Positions 26,245 through 33,365 of a stretch of DNA of 38,392 nt are shown here, piece after piece (position 1 is the stretch's first letter; the number at the start of each line of letters is the position of its first letter). Origin of the DNA: Muribaculaceae bacterium (lineage in GTDB: Bacteria > Bacteroidota > Bacteroidia > Bacteroidales > Muribaculaceae). The notes beneath the pieces were generated by a model. It worked only from the letters and a program-made list of their open reading frames with translations, was not told the origin of the DNA and searched no databases. Made by a program: the position numbers and the translations under genes. Where the stretch lies: the NCBI GenBank assembly GCA_022484565.1, contig JAKVKZ010000032.1:1-38392 (forward strand), given 5' to 3'.

Positions 26245-27606
26245 TTAGATAATCTTTTCAAGCATATCAGTATTGGCTTTTATTTCTGCATCGGGCACAT
26301 CATAATTTGTGAGGTCACCTGCAAGATAGCGGTCGTACGAAGCCATATCAATCAGTCCATGTCCTGATAGATTGAATAATATTGTCTCCTTCTTGCCTTC
26401 CTCTTTTGCTCTTTTTGCCTCGCGTATTGCAGCTGCAATTGCATGAGCCGATTCAGGAGCAGGAATGATTCCTTCGCAACGTGCAAAATCCACGCCTGCT
26501 GCAAACGATTCAAGCTGTGGAATGTCAACAGCCTCCATAAGGTTATCATGCTTTAGTTGGCTTATGATTGAGCCAGCGCCATGATAGCGGAGTCCGCCTG
26601 CATGTATATTTGCAGGAGCGAAGTTATGTCCAAGGGTGTACATCGGGATTAGTGGCGTGTAGCCTGCCTCATCACCGAAATCATATTGGAACACGCCTCT
26701 TGTCAATTTAGGGCATGATGCCGGTTCGGCTGCCACGAATCTTGTCTTATGCTCTCCAGCAAAATTATGGCGCATGAACGGGAACGATATTCCTGAGAAA
26801 TTGCTGCCGCCGCCAAAGCATCCTATCACCACATCAGGATATTCATCAGCCATCTCCATTTGCTTTTCAGCCTCAAGTCCAAGCACCGTCTGATGCAATG
26901 CCACGTGATTCAGGACTGACCCGAGGCAATATTTGCAGTTCGGTGTGCTCATGGCAAGTTCCACAGCCTCTGAAATTGCTGTGCCAAGTGAGCCTTGATA
27001 ATTTGGATGGTCTGTGATGATTTTCCTTCCGGCTTTCGTTGACATGCTCGGCGAAGCTATCACTTCTGCTCCGTATGTCTGCATTATCGAACGCCTATAT
27101 GGTTTTTGTTCGTACGAAATTTTCACCATGTACACTGCCAGTTCAATTCCGAAGTGTTTGGCTGCCAGCGACAAGGCTGCTCCCCATTGTCCGGCACCTG
27201 TTTCAGTCGTTATGTTTGTCACACCCTGCTTTTTGCAGAAATATGCCTGAGGAATTGCTGAATTCAACTTATGCGACCCTACTGGGCTTACACTCTCATT
27301 CTTAAAATATATATGTGCCGGTGTGTCAAGCAACTTCTCCAGTCCAGCAGCGCGCACAAGTGGAGTTGGCCTCCAAATCCTGTACATTTCGCGCACTTCA
27401 TCTGGAATTTCTATCCACGCGTCAGTGGTGTTAAGCTCTTGACGCGATGCTTCTTCCGAAAATAGAGGAAATAGGTCCTCTGGTTTCAGCGGCTGCTTTG
27501 TCCCAGGGTTGATTATTGGACGTGGCTTGGTTTTCATGTCTGCCACAATATTATACCATGCTGTTGGTATATCTTTTTCTTGTAATAGGAATTTTTTTGA
27601 ATCCAT
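26245..27606 (-). CDS. Tryptophan synthase beta chain, TrpB2 type
   Basis: 453 residues, longer than TrpB1 (about 400) and with the extra N-terminal segment of the TrpB2 group (MKTKPRPIINPGTKQPLKPEDLF). It is a PLP enzyme joining indole and serine to tryptophan. The PLP lysine is in GSHKLNSA (about 112); TETGAGQWG and the phosphate-binding GCFGGGSNF follow. TrpB2 proteins usually stand apart from the trp operon and lack tight TrpA binding, and this gene too is alone, which suggests indole salvage. Leader sequence of about 200 AT-rich bases upstream. Confidence 0.93.
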   Translation of the reverse strand: MDSKKFLLQEKDIPTAWYNIVADMKTKPRPIINPGTKQPLKPEDLFPLFSEEASRQELNTTDAWIEIPDEVREMYRIWRPTPLVRAAGLEKLLDTPAHIYFKNESVSPVGSHKLNSAIPQAYFCKKQGVTNITTETGAGQWGAALSLAAKHFGIELAVYMVKISYEQKPYRRSIMQTYGAEVIASPSMSTKAGRKIITDHPNYQGSLGTAISEAVELAMSTPNCKYCLGSVLNHVALHQTVLGLEAEKQMEMADEYPDVVIGCFGGGSNFSGISFPFMRHNFAGEHKTRFVAAEPASCPKLTRGVFQYDFGDEAGYTPLIPMYTLGHNFAPANIHAGGLRYHGAGSIISQLKHDNLMEAVDIPQLESFAAGVDFARCEGIIPAPESAHAIAAAIREAKRAKEEGKKETILFNLSGHGLIDMASYDRYLAGDLTNYDVPDAEIKANTDMLEKII

Positions 27607-27844
27607 TTTGTATAATTATTAAAATTTCGTCGCTTTTACAACTTAACAATGCAAAATAAATGTATATTTTTGAATTTTCCAAACTTTTTCGGAAATTTTA
27701 TTCAAAATATTCAATTGATTATTCATTTTCGTCACAATTGCATCGGTTATGCAAAGCTAAGTCTTATTCTTAAATAATCTTAATATTCACCTAATTTTTT
27801 GATACTTTTATTTTGATGGGCAGGAATTTTGCCTGCCATCGCGT
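27607..27844. other. AT-rich intergenic region with GGCAGG hairpin
   Basis: No coding signal is seen. It holds the upstream region of the TrpB2 gene and, at 27819-27837, a short dyad (GGCAGG, 7 bases, CCTGCC) just ahead of the TACATTTG box at 27845. Confidence 0.4.
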
Positions 27845-27852
27845 TACATTTG
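27845..27852 (+). promoter_or_regulatory. -7 box of short transcript
   Basis: TACATTTG fits TAnnTTTG and stands 46 bases ahead of a 24-codon ORF. No TTTG is present at the -33 spacing, but the dyad at 27819-27837 overlaps that position. Confidence 0.45.
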
Positions 27853-27898
27853 TATCATGAATTTAAAAATATAATATCAACCATAAATTTTCAATGTT

Positions 27899-27973
27899 AT
27901 GAACAAGAAAGATATAATTGAAGGAACTCTTATCGTGTTTTTATCGATAATGATGCTTATTCTGGGTAGTTGA
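27899..27973 (+). CDS. Hypothetical 24-residue hydrophobic peptide
   Basis: Small ORF starting MNKKDIIEG, then a hydrophobic stretch (TLIVFLSIMMLILG) that could cross the membrane once, ending in TGA. A charged N-terminus followed by one membrane segment is typical of small bacterial membrane peptides and also of leader peptides. It lies 46 bases downstream of a -7 box. There is no homology I can name, and it may be only part of a non-coding transcript. Confidence 0.3.
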   Translation: MNKKDIIEGTLIVFLSIMMLILGS

Positions 27974-28180
27974 ATTTCAACTGCTTACGAGGCTTTGTAA
28001 ATGTTACTTTGCTTCGCACCGTGCCCTTAGGAACGTTGTGAATGGATTGCAGAATTTATTACTGAATTGATTCGTCCCTACCATGGAAACTTAATGCCTC
28101 TTCTTACAAATATTGGAATCATGTTCTGTCGAGGCTGATAGCGGACTGTATGATGCTGTACGCATTATGCTGCCCGCTAT
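27974..28180 (+). ncRNA. Candidate structured RNA ending in a hairpin
   Basis: No ORF of note between the small peptide and the next promoter. GCCTC (28096-28100) can pair with GAGGC (28131-28135). A long hairpin follows at 28138-28180: ATAGCGG pairs with CCGCTAT and inside it TATGATGC pairs with GCATTATG (two G-U pairs). TTTTCGTTTG follows, as in a terminator. Together with the box at 27845 this suggests a transcript of about 330 nt. It was not matched to any known RNA family. Confidence 0.35.
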
Positions 28181-28215
28181 TTTCGTTTGCCACACTGATT
28201 GGATTCACCTAACAT

Positions 28216-28246
28216 TTTGTATGTTTTATTATTTTCAATATATTTG
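28216..28246 (+). promoter_or_regulatory. Consensus Bacteroidota promoter
   Basis: TTTG (28216-28219), 19 bases, TATATTTG (28239-28246). Both boxes and the spacing match the vegetative sigma factor consensus of Bacteroidota. The likely leader before the ATG at 28278 is about 25 nt. Confidence 0.75.
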
Positions 28247-28277
28247 CAGCAAAATTATAATCATTAAATTTAATGAA

Positions 28278-29153
28278 ATGATGAAAATTAAGAATCTGTT
28301 ACTATTATTCCTGTTTCTGATGCCGACGGTTGTTTCCGCTCAGCAGTCCGATGCCATTCAAGGCTCAAGCAAGGCCACTGTTGCTGTTGACTACTTCAAC
28401 ACAGGTTATGGCGTCGATAGACGTGATTATCAGTGGATTGACATATTCCGTGCGAATGCTATTAAAGGCGTTAATGAAAGCGGACGCGTCAACACTGTTG
28501 ATGTTGCTAACATCACCGAGTTCCGTAATGAGGCTGATGCTGGCGCTATGCGCGATTTACGGAACCGTTATGCGGTGCTTGTTAAGAACAATGTGGATTA
28601 TTTGGTTGAATGTGATGTTAATGCCCTCACTGTCCGTGATGTTTCCCGTTCCCGCAAGGACCCTCCGCGTTGGGCAGCAGGTTTCACTTACACTGTCAGA
28701 ATAGTCACTCCTAAGGATGGTAAGGTTATTGCCACTATCACTAAACTTGCCAAAGACCATGAGATAACAGGCGACGTTCCTGAAAAAGCCATTCAGAATG
28801 CTGCCGAATTGGTTGAATCCACTATGAACAGATATATTAAGGATAATTTCCGCACCGAAGGCCAGTTGCTTCAGATTTTGTCAAGCAACGATAAGGGCGA
28901 GGCTAAACTCGTCGCCGTCAATGTCGGTCCTGCCAATGGTGCTTACAAAGGCTCAAAATTCCAGGTTTACGAAACTGTCGTTATTGCTGGCCGCAAAGTC
29001 ACCAACAAAATCGGCGAGATTAAGATTAAGGAAGTTAAGGACGACAATTTCTCAATCGGTGAGGTTAAGAAAGGCGGTAAGGACATTCTCGACCGCATGA
29101 ATAAAGGTCAGGTCCTTATGATTCTTTCCAATCAGTCCGGTTTCTGGGATTGA
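28278..29153 (+). CDS. Secreted protein, CsgG/TolB-N-like
   Basis: 292 residues from the Met at 28278; an in-frame Met at 28113 lies ahead of the promoter and was rejected. Signal peptide (MMKIKNLLLLFLFLMPTVVSAQ). The first half (KATVAVDYFNTGYG..., YAVLVKNNVDYLVECDVNAL..., FTYTVRIVTPKDGKVIATITK) has the alternating pattern of CsgG or TolB-N-like domains: a short-lived family name, a conserved 'can this protein be found' strand order and a C-terminal beta-barrel-like part (GPANGAYKGSKFQVYETVVIAGRKV, then GEIKIKEVKDDNFSIGEVKKGG). The second part resembles FlgT-C/CsgG-linked beta domains. Function is unknown; an envelope-linked role is a guess. It has its own promoter and terminator, so it is monocistronic. 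Confidence 0.6.
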   Translation: MMKIKNLLLLFLFLMPTVVSAQQSDAIQGSSKATVAVDYFNTGYGVDRRDYQWIDIFRANAIKGVNESGRVNTVDVANITEFRNEADAGAMRDLRNRYAVLVKNNVDYLVECDVNALTVRDVSRSRKDPPRWAAGFTYTVRIVTPKDGKVIATITKLAKDHEITGDVPEKAIQNAAELVESTMNRYIKDNFRTEGQLLQILSSNDKGEAKLVAVNVGPANGAYKGSKFQVYETVVIAGRKVTNKIGEIKIKEVKDDNFSIGEVKKGGKDILDRMNKGQVLMILSNQSGFWD

Positions 29154-29202
29154 AAAGATTTTCCTGATATGCTGCTTCAGCATTTCTGAACAAATACGAA
29201 AA

Positions 29203-29236
29203 AAATGGCTGCTCCAATCAAACGGGGCAGCCATTT
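29203..29236. terminator. Bidirectional rho-independent terminator
   Basis: AAATGGCTGCTCC pairs with GGGGCAGCCATTT (one G-U), loop of 8, A-run before the stem for the minus strand. It lies between the converging secreted-protein and acyl-CoA dehydrogenase genes. Confidence 0.85.
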
Positions 29237-29258
29237 CAATTATTATCAACTAAAAATT

Positions 29259-30971
29259 TTATTCAGCCTTGTATGAATCCGCAAAGTCCTGTTCATTGAA
29301 TTCCATAATGAACTTGTGATGACGTGCGATTTCTGCCTCGCCATAGCGTACATACACATTTGCTGACTTCGTGAACAGCTCTGGTGTGCGGTTGGCGTCA
29401 CCGAGAAGCAGATAGCCCATAATTATGTGTCCTGCCATCTCCACGAGCCTGCGTGCATGGAAATCATCGTATTCTGGATTCTTCTGCGAAACCACCTTTT
29501 CAACTGCCTCTGAATAAAGTTTTGTCATTGCGGCAAGTTTATCCTGAAGCGGTTTCAATGCTGGTGCATACTCAAGCGCGGCGTAATCGTTGATTTGTTC
29601 AAGATATGTGCCGGTGGTCACGTGGCGGATGGCTGCCACAACTTGAAGCTGTGTAGTGCCTTCATAGATTGATGTGATGCGTGCGTCACGGTAGATGCGC
29701 TCGCATGCGTAATCTTTCATGAAGCCTGAACCACCATGTATCTGTATCGCGTCGTATGCGTTCTGGTTGCAGAATTCACTGCCCATGCCTTTCGACATTG
29801 GTGTGAATGCGTCTGCCAGATGCTTGTATTTCTTCATCTCTGTGCGTTCCTCTGGCGTGAGGCTGCGTTCACGTGCAATGTCCTCGTATGTCTTGTACAT
29901 GTCCACAAAGCGTGTGGTCTCGTACAATATTGAGCGCGATGCGTCAAGTTTTGCCTTCATTGTGGCAAGTATTTCTGCCACAGCCGGCATTTCCTTGATT
30001 GCTTTGCCGAATTGCTTGCGGTCCTGTGCGTAAGCCAGTGCTTCGCGGTAGGCTGCCTCGCTGATGCCTACTGATTGTGCGGCGATTCCAAGGCGGGCAC
30101 CGTTCATCAGTGCCATCACATATTTGATAAGGCCAAGGCGGCGTGAGCCTACCAGTTCAACCTTTGCGTTGCGGAACACGAGTTCGCATGTAGGTGAGCC
30201 TTTAATGCCCATCTTGTTCTCAATGCGGCGAACTTTCACTCCGCCGTTCTTCTTGTCGTAGATGAACATCGACAGTCCACGACCGTCTCTCGTGCCTTCC
30301 TCGCTGCGGGCAAGCACAAGTGCTATGTCGCCGTCACCATTGGTGATGAATCGCTTCACACCGTTCAGTCTCCAAGTGTTGTCCTCTTCGTTGAAAGTGG
30401 CTTTCAGCATCACGGCCTGCAGGTCACTGCCGGCATCTGGTTCTGTAAGGTCCATTGCGAGAGTCTCGCCTGCGCAGGTGCGTGGTAGATACTTTTCGCG
30501 CTGTTCTTCCGATCCGAATTCATATATTGTCTCGGCGCAGTCCTGAAGTCCCCAGATGTTCACAAAGCTTGCATCGGCGCGGCTCACAATGTCGGCTGCC
30601 ATGATGTAAGGCACAAGCGACAGGTTCAGTCCGTTGTAGCGGCGTGGCAGTGATATGCCCATCAGTCCGGCTTTTACCAGAGCGTCAAGGTTCACTTTCG
30701 TGCCTTCGGCGTACACCACGTGGCCGTCAACCACATGTGGACCTTCCTTGTCAACGTCTTCTGCGTTGTTTGCTACTACTTCGCCGGATATGTCGCCTGC
30801 GATTTCAAGCACTTTCTCGTATGAGTCCATTGCATCTTCGTAGTCGAAAGGCGCATAGTCGAATTTTTCACAATCGGTGAAGTTGCGTTCTCTCAACTCA
30901 ACGATTTTGCGCATCAACGGATGATTCAGATGATGCTTTAGAGCAGGATTATCGTTATAGAAATTTGCCAT
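29259..30971 (-). CDS. Acyl-CoA dehydrogenase family flavoprotein
   Basis: 570 residues, longer than the usual 380 because of an N-terminal extension (about 1-75) and an extra C-terminal helical domain (about 465-570). The FAD-binding core shows MDLTEPDAGSDLQAV, TNGDGDIALVLARSE and RIENKMGIKGSPTCELVF. The probable catalytic Glu is in TSIYEGTTQLQ (about 436). It oxidises an acyl-CoA thioester, passing electrons to the electron-transfer flavoprotein encoded by the two genes upstream. The substrate acyl chain is unknown. Nine bases separate it from etfA, so it is in one operon with etfB and etfA. Confidence 0.93.
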   Translation of the reverse strand: MANFYNDNPALKHHLNHPLMRKIVELRERNFTDCEKFDYAPFDYEDAMDSYEKVLEIAGDISGEVVANNAEDVDKEGPHVVDGHVVYAEGTKVNLDALVKAGLMGISLPRRYNGLNLSLVPYIMAADIVSRADASFVNIWGLQDCAETIYEFGSEEQREKYLPRTCAGETLAMDLTEPDAGSDLQAVMLKATFNEEDNTWRLNGVKRFITNGDGDIALVLARSEEGTRDGRGLSMFIYDKKNGGVKVRRIENKMGIKGSPTCELVFRNAKVELVGSRRLGLIKYVMALMNGARLGIAAQSVGISEAAYREALAYAQDRKQFGKAIKEMPAVAEILATMKAKLDASRSILYETTRFVDMYKTYEDIARERSLTPEERTEMKKYKHLADAFTPMSKGMGSEFCNQNAYDAIQIHGGSGFMKDYACERIYRDARITSIYEGTTQLQVVAAIRHVTTGTYLEQINDYAALEYAPALKPLQDKLAAMTKLYSEAVEKVVSQKNPEYDDFHARRLVEMAGHIIMGYLLLGDANRTPELFTKSANVYVRYGEAEIARHHKFIMEFNEQDFADSYKAE

Positions 30972-30980
30972 TGTTCTGTT

Positions 30981-32012
30981 TTACTTAGAGTTCTTTTTAT
31001 AATATTTGATGAGCTGAGGTATCACTTCTTCCAGATTGCCGGTTATCACATAGTCGGCAATTGTGTTGATTGGCGCGTTCGCGTCATTGTTGATTGATAT
31101 GATTATCGAACTGTCCTGCATTCCTGCTATGTGCTGAATCTGGCCGGATATGCCGCAGGCGATGTAAAGTTTTGGATGGACTGTCACACCTGTCTGACCT
31201 ATCTGGCGCTCATGTTCCACGAAGCCCGCATCCACTGCGGCACGCGATGCGCCCACTTCTGCGCCAAGCACATTGGCGAACTTGAAGATAAGGTCAAAGT
31301 TCTCTTTGCTCCCCACTCCGTAGCCGCCTGCCACTATGATTGCTGAATTTTTGATGTTGATTTTCGATTTCTCTATGTGGCGGTCAATTATGCTCACCAC
31401 GTACGATGCCTCGTCAACGTATTTCTTCGCGTCGAGGTTCACCACCTCGCCCTTGTAGTTTTCGTCAGCTATTTCCTTCTTCATCACGCCCTCACGCACC
31501 GTTGCCATTTGTGGACGGTTCTCGGGGTTAACGATGGTGGCGACGATGTTGCCGCCGAAGGCTGGACGTATCTGATATAGCAGGTCGTGATATTCCTTGT
31601 TGTTGCGTGCGTCGGTATGGTCGCCGATTTCAAGCGATGTGCAGTCGGCGGTAAGTCCGCTGTGCAGTGCCGACGACACGCGTGGTCCGAGGTCACGTCC
31701 TATGCATGTTGCGCCCATCAGGCACACCTGTGGTTTGATTTCCTTGAACAGGTTAATCAAGGCCGATGCGTGTGGCATCGAAGTGAACGGGTAAAGCCTC
31801 TTGTCGGCTATCTTGTACACTACATCCGCTCCGTATGGGAATATCTCTTTTTCAATTCCTTCAAGGTTGTCGCCAATCACCACTGCTTCAAGTTTCACTC
31901 CGAGGCGTGTCGCAAGTTTGCGGCCCTTCGTGAGCAGTTCAAGGCTAACGTCGGCAACATGTCCTTCGTCGAATTCGCAATATACGATAAGATTATTTTT
32001 ATCTTGTGCCAT
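30981..32012 (-). CDS. etfA: Electron-transfer flavoprotein alpha subunit
   Basis: 343 residues. N-terminal adenine-nucleotide hydrolase-like fold (NNLIVYCEFDEGHVADVSLELLTKGRKLA). C-terminal FAD domain with VAGGYGVGSKENFDL, GASRAAVDAGFVEHERQIGQTGVTVHPKLYIACGISG (shown by its parts GASRAAVDAG and GQTGVTVHPK) and SIIISINNDANAPI. EtfA holds the FAD and pairs with EtfB to move electrons from acyl-CoA dehydrogenase towards a quinone or, in bifurcating complexes, ferredoxin. Spaced 19 bases after etfB and 9 bases before the dehydrogenase. Confidence 0.96.
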   Translation of the reverse strand: MAQDKNNLIVYCEFDEGHVADVSLELLTKGRKLATRLGVKLEAVVIGDNLEGIEKEIFPYGADVVYKIADKRLYPFTSMPHASALINLFKEIKPQVCLMGATCIGRDLGPRVSSALHSGLTADCTSLEIGDHTDARNNKEYHDLLYQIRPAFGGNIVATIVNPENRPQMATVREGVMKKEIADENYKGEVVNLDAKKYVDEASYVVSIIDRHIEKSKINIKNSAIIVAGGYGVGSKENFDLIFKFANVLGAEVGASRAAVDAGFVEHERQIGQTGVTVHPKLYIACGISGQIQHIAGMQDSSIIISINNDANAPINTIADYVITGNLEEVIPQLIKYYKKNSK

Positions 32013-32031
32013 AATTCTTTAATATTTATTG

Positions 32032-32904
32032 TTAGCCTATTGTGTGGTTAGTTATCAATTCCTTTATCAAGTCTTCCAGGCCTGCGGCATCCTTGCCTTC
32101 TATCTGTTTGCTCTCTTTGGCTTGGAACACCACATTCACTATTCCCTTCACCTTCGTCGGTGAACCGGTAAGTCCTATCTGTTGAGGGTCAGCCTCCACG
32201 TCAGCTGCGCTCCATTCCTTTATGTTCAGGTATGGGCGGCTTTCAATCACTTTCGCGCGGCCTTCTTCAAGTTTTGCCTTCTCGCTTGGCGATACGGCAT
32301 ACTTGTATTTCTGTATCATCTTTGCGTTGCGTGGGCGGCATGCGGCGGCTGTGCCGTTCACTGTCACCACCAGTGGCAGTGGCGACTCCACTGTCTCCAC
32401 ACCGTTCTCAAGTCTGCGCTTCACAATTGCCTTTCCGTCCTTCACGTCAACTTCCTCTGCGTATGTCACCTGTGGCAGACCGAGTTTCTCGGCTACCTGA
32501 GGACCGACTTGCGCCGTATCTCCATCGATTGCCTGACGGCCGCCGATGATGATGTCAAAATCTTTAATCTTGCGGATTGCTGCGGAAATGGCATAAGAGG
32601 TTGCCAGTGTGTCGGCGCCCCCAAGTGCGCGGTCAGTGAGGACTACACCTCCGTCTGCTCCACGATATAATCCCTCGCGTACTATTTCTGCTGCGCGCGG
32701 TGGGCCCATCGTCAATAATGTGATTTTCGTTCCCGGATTTTTGTCTTTCAAAATCAATGCTTGCTCCAATGCGTTCAAATCCTCTGGATTGAAGATTGCT
32801 GGCAGGGCACTGCGGTTCACAGTACCTTCCGGAGTCATCGCATCTTTTCCCACATTGCGGGTGTCAGGCACTTGTTTTGCCAAGACAACGATATTCAAAC
32901 TCAT
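32032..32904 (-). CDS. etfB: Electron-transfer flavoprotein beta subunit
   Basis: 290 residues of the ETF beta/FixA family. Motifs: VVLAKQVPDTRNVGKD at the N-terminus, NPEDLNALEQALILKD, ITLLTMGPP, LTDRALGGADTLATSYAI and the signature region IIIGGRQAIDGDTAQVGPQVAEKLGLPQVTYA (residues about 118-150). The protein binds AMP or, in bifurcating ETFs, a second FAD; it cannot be decided which applies here. First gene of etfB-etfA-acyl-CoA dehydrogenase. A candidate -7 box lies about 95 nt upstream. Confidence 0.95.
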   Translation of the reverse strand: MSLNIVVLAKQVPDTRNVGKDAMTPEGTVNRSALPAIFNPEDLNALEQALILKDKNPGTKITLLTMGPPRAAEIVREGLYRGADGGVVLTDRALGGADTLATSYAISAAIRKIKDFDIIIGGRQAIDGDTAQVGPQVAEKLGLPQVTYAEEVDVKDGKAIVKRRLENGVETVESPLPLVVTVNGTAAACRPRNAKMIQKYKYAVSPSEKAKLEEGRAKVIESRPYLNIKEWSAADVEADPQQIGLTGSPTKVKGIVNVVFQAKESKQIEGKDAAGLEDLIKELITNHTIG

Positions 32905-32998
32905 ATATTTATTATTAAGTTAGATTATTTAATATTGCTCTATATATCAATCGTATAATCCCTCACGCGCGCTTCATTCAACGCACGCTTTTGGCCTG

Positions 32999-33006
32999 CA
33001 AAGTTA
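32999..33006 (-). promoter_or_regulatory. -7 box for etfB operon
   Basis: TAACTTTG on the minus strand fits TAnnTTTG and is followed by CAGGCC. It predicts a leader of about 90 nt before the etfB ATG. No clear -33 TTTG. Confidence 0.4.
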
Positions 33007-33081
33007 CTAATTCCCCTCGATTCTCGCAACTTATTTACATTTATTTTCCTATTTCATTGTATTTTAGCATGTAACCTTTCC

Positions 33082-33162
33082 CCATCCGCCCCATTCACCG
33101 CATAATCATCCATCAGCAGGCCTTTCCCATCGGCCCCATTGGCCGCATCAGCCCCATCGGCC
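33082..33162. repeat. Degenerate tandem 9-bp repeats
   Basis: Nine in-phase units of nine bases. The last four are clean: CCATCGGCC, CCATTGGCC, GCATCAGCC, CCATCGGCC. The first (CCATCCGCC), second (CCATTCACC) and third are weaker, and units 4-5 are degenerate. The stretch is far richer in C than its AT-rich surroundings. No start codon or ORF covers it convincingly. Confidence 0.6.
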
Positions 33163-33295
33163 TCAAATCATCCCTGCAAGCAGCATCCCTGCCAGAATAT
33201 CCCCTCTTTGTGAAGTATAATTTCACTGTCATTCAGGTTCTCCTCTGCTATTATCTCTTTTATTTTTCATCTGCGTTTCCTGCTTTTCTGTTTTT

Positions 33296-33328
33296 CTATA
33301 ACGAGCCGCTTAGAGCGGCTCGTTATAG
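33296..33328. repeat. Perfect 15-bp-stem hairpin downstream of FISUMP gene
   Basis: CTATAACGAGCCGCT, a 3-nt loop, then AGCGGCTCGTTATAG: a perfect inverted repeat 37 bases beyond the stop codon of the FISUMP gene. In minus-strand sense there is no U-run after it (five A follow), so it is not a standard terminator. A strong DNA hairpin just downstream of a variable region is a known feature of diversity-generating retroelement targets; it could equally be an unusual terminator. Confidence 0.85.
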
Positions 33329-33365
33329 TTTCCTGAAAGTTTAAATGCGCTCACCTACGTTCGCT

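Noticed and set aside
28113..28277. N-terminal extension of the CsgG-like protein
   Set aside because: It would start ahead of the consensus promoter at 28216-28246 and lacks a signal peptide; the start at 28278 gives one.
31587..32670. Several open frames of 70 to 160 codons opposite etfA and etfB
   Set aside because: They are antisense shadows caused by the codon bias of the ETF genes, without any recognisable domain.
33126..33353. Open frame with G-P-I-like repeats over the 9-bp repeats
   Set aside because: No start codon upstream in frame, and it ends through the hairpin; collagen-like coding is not supported.
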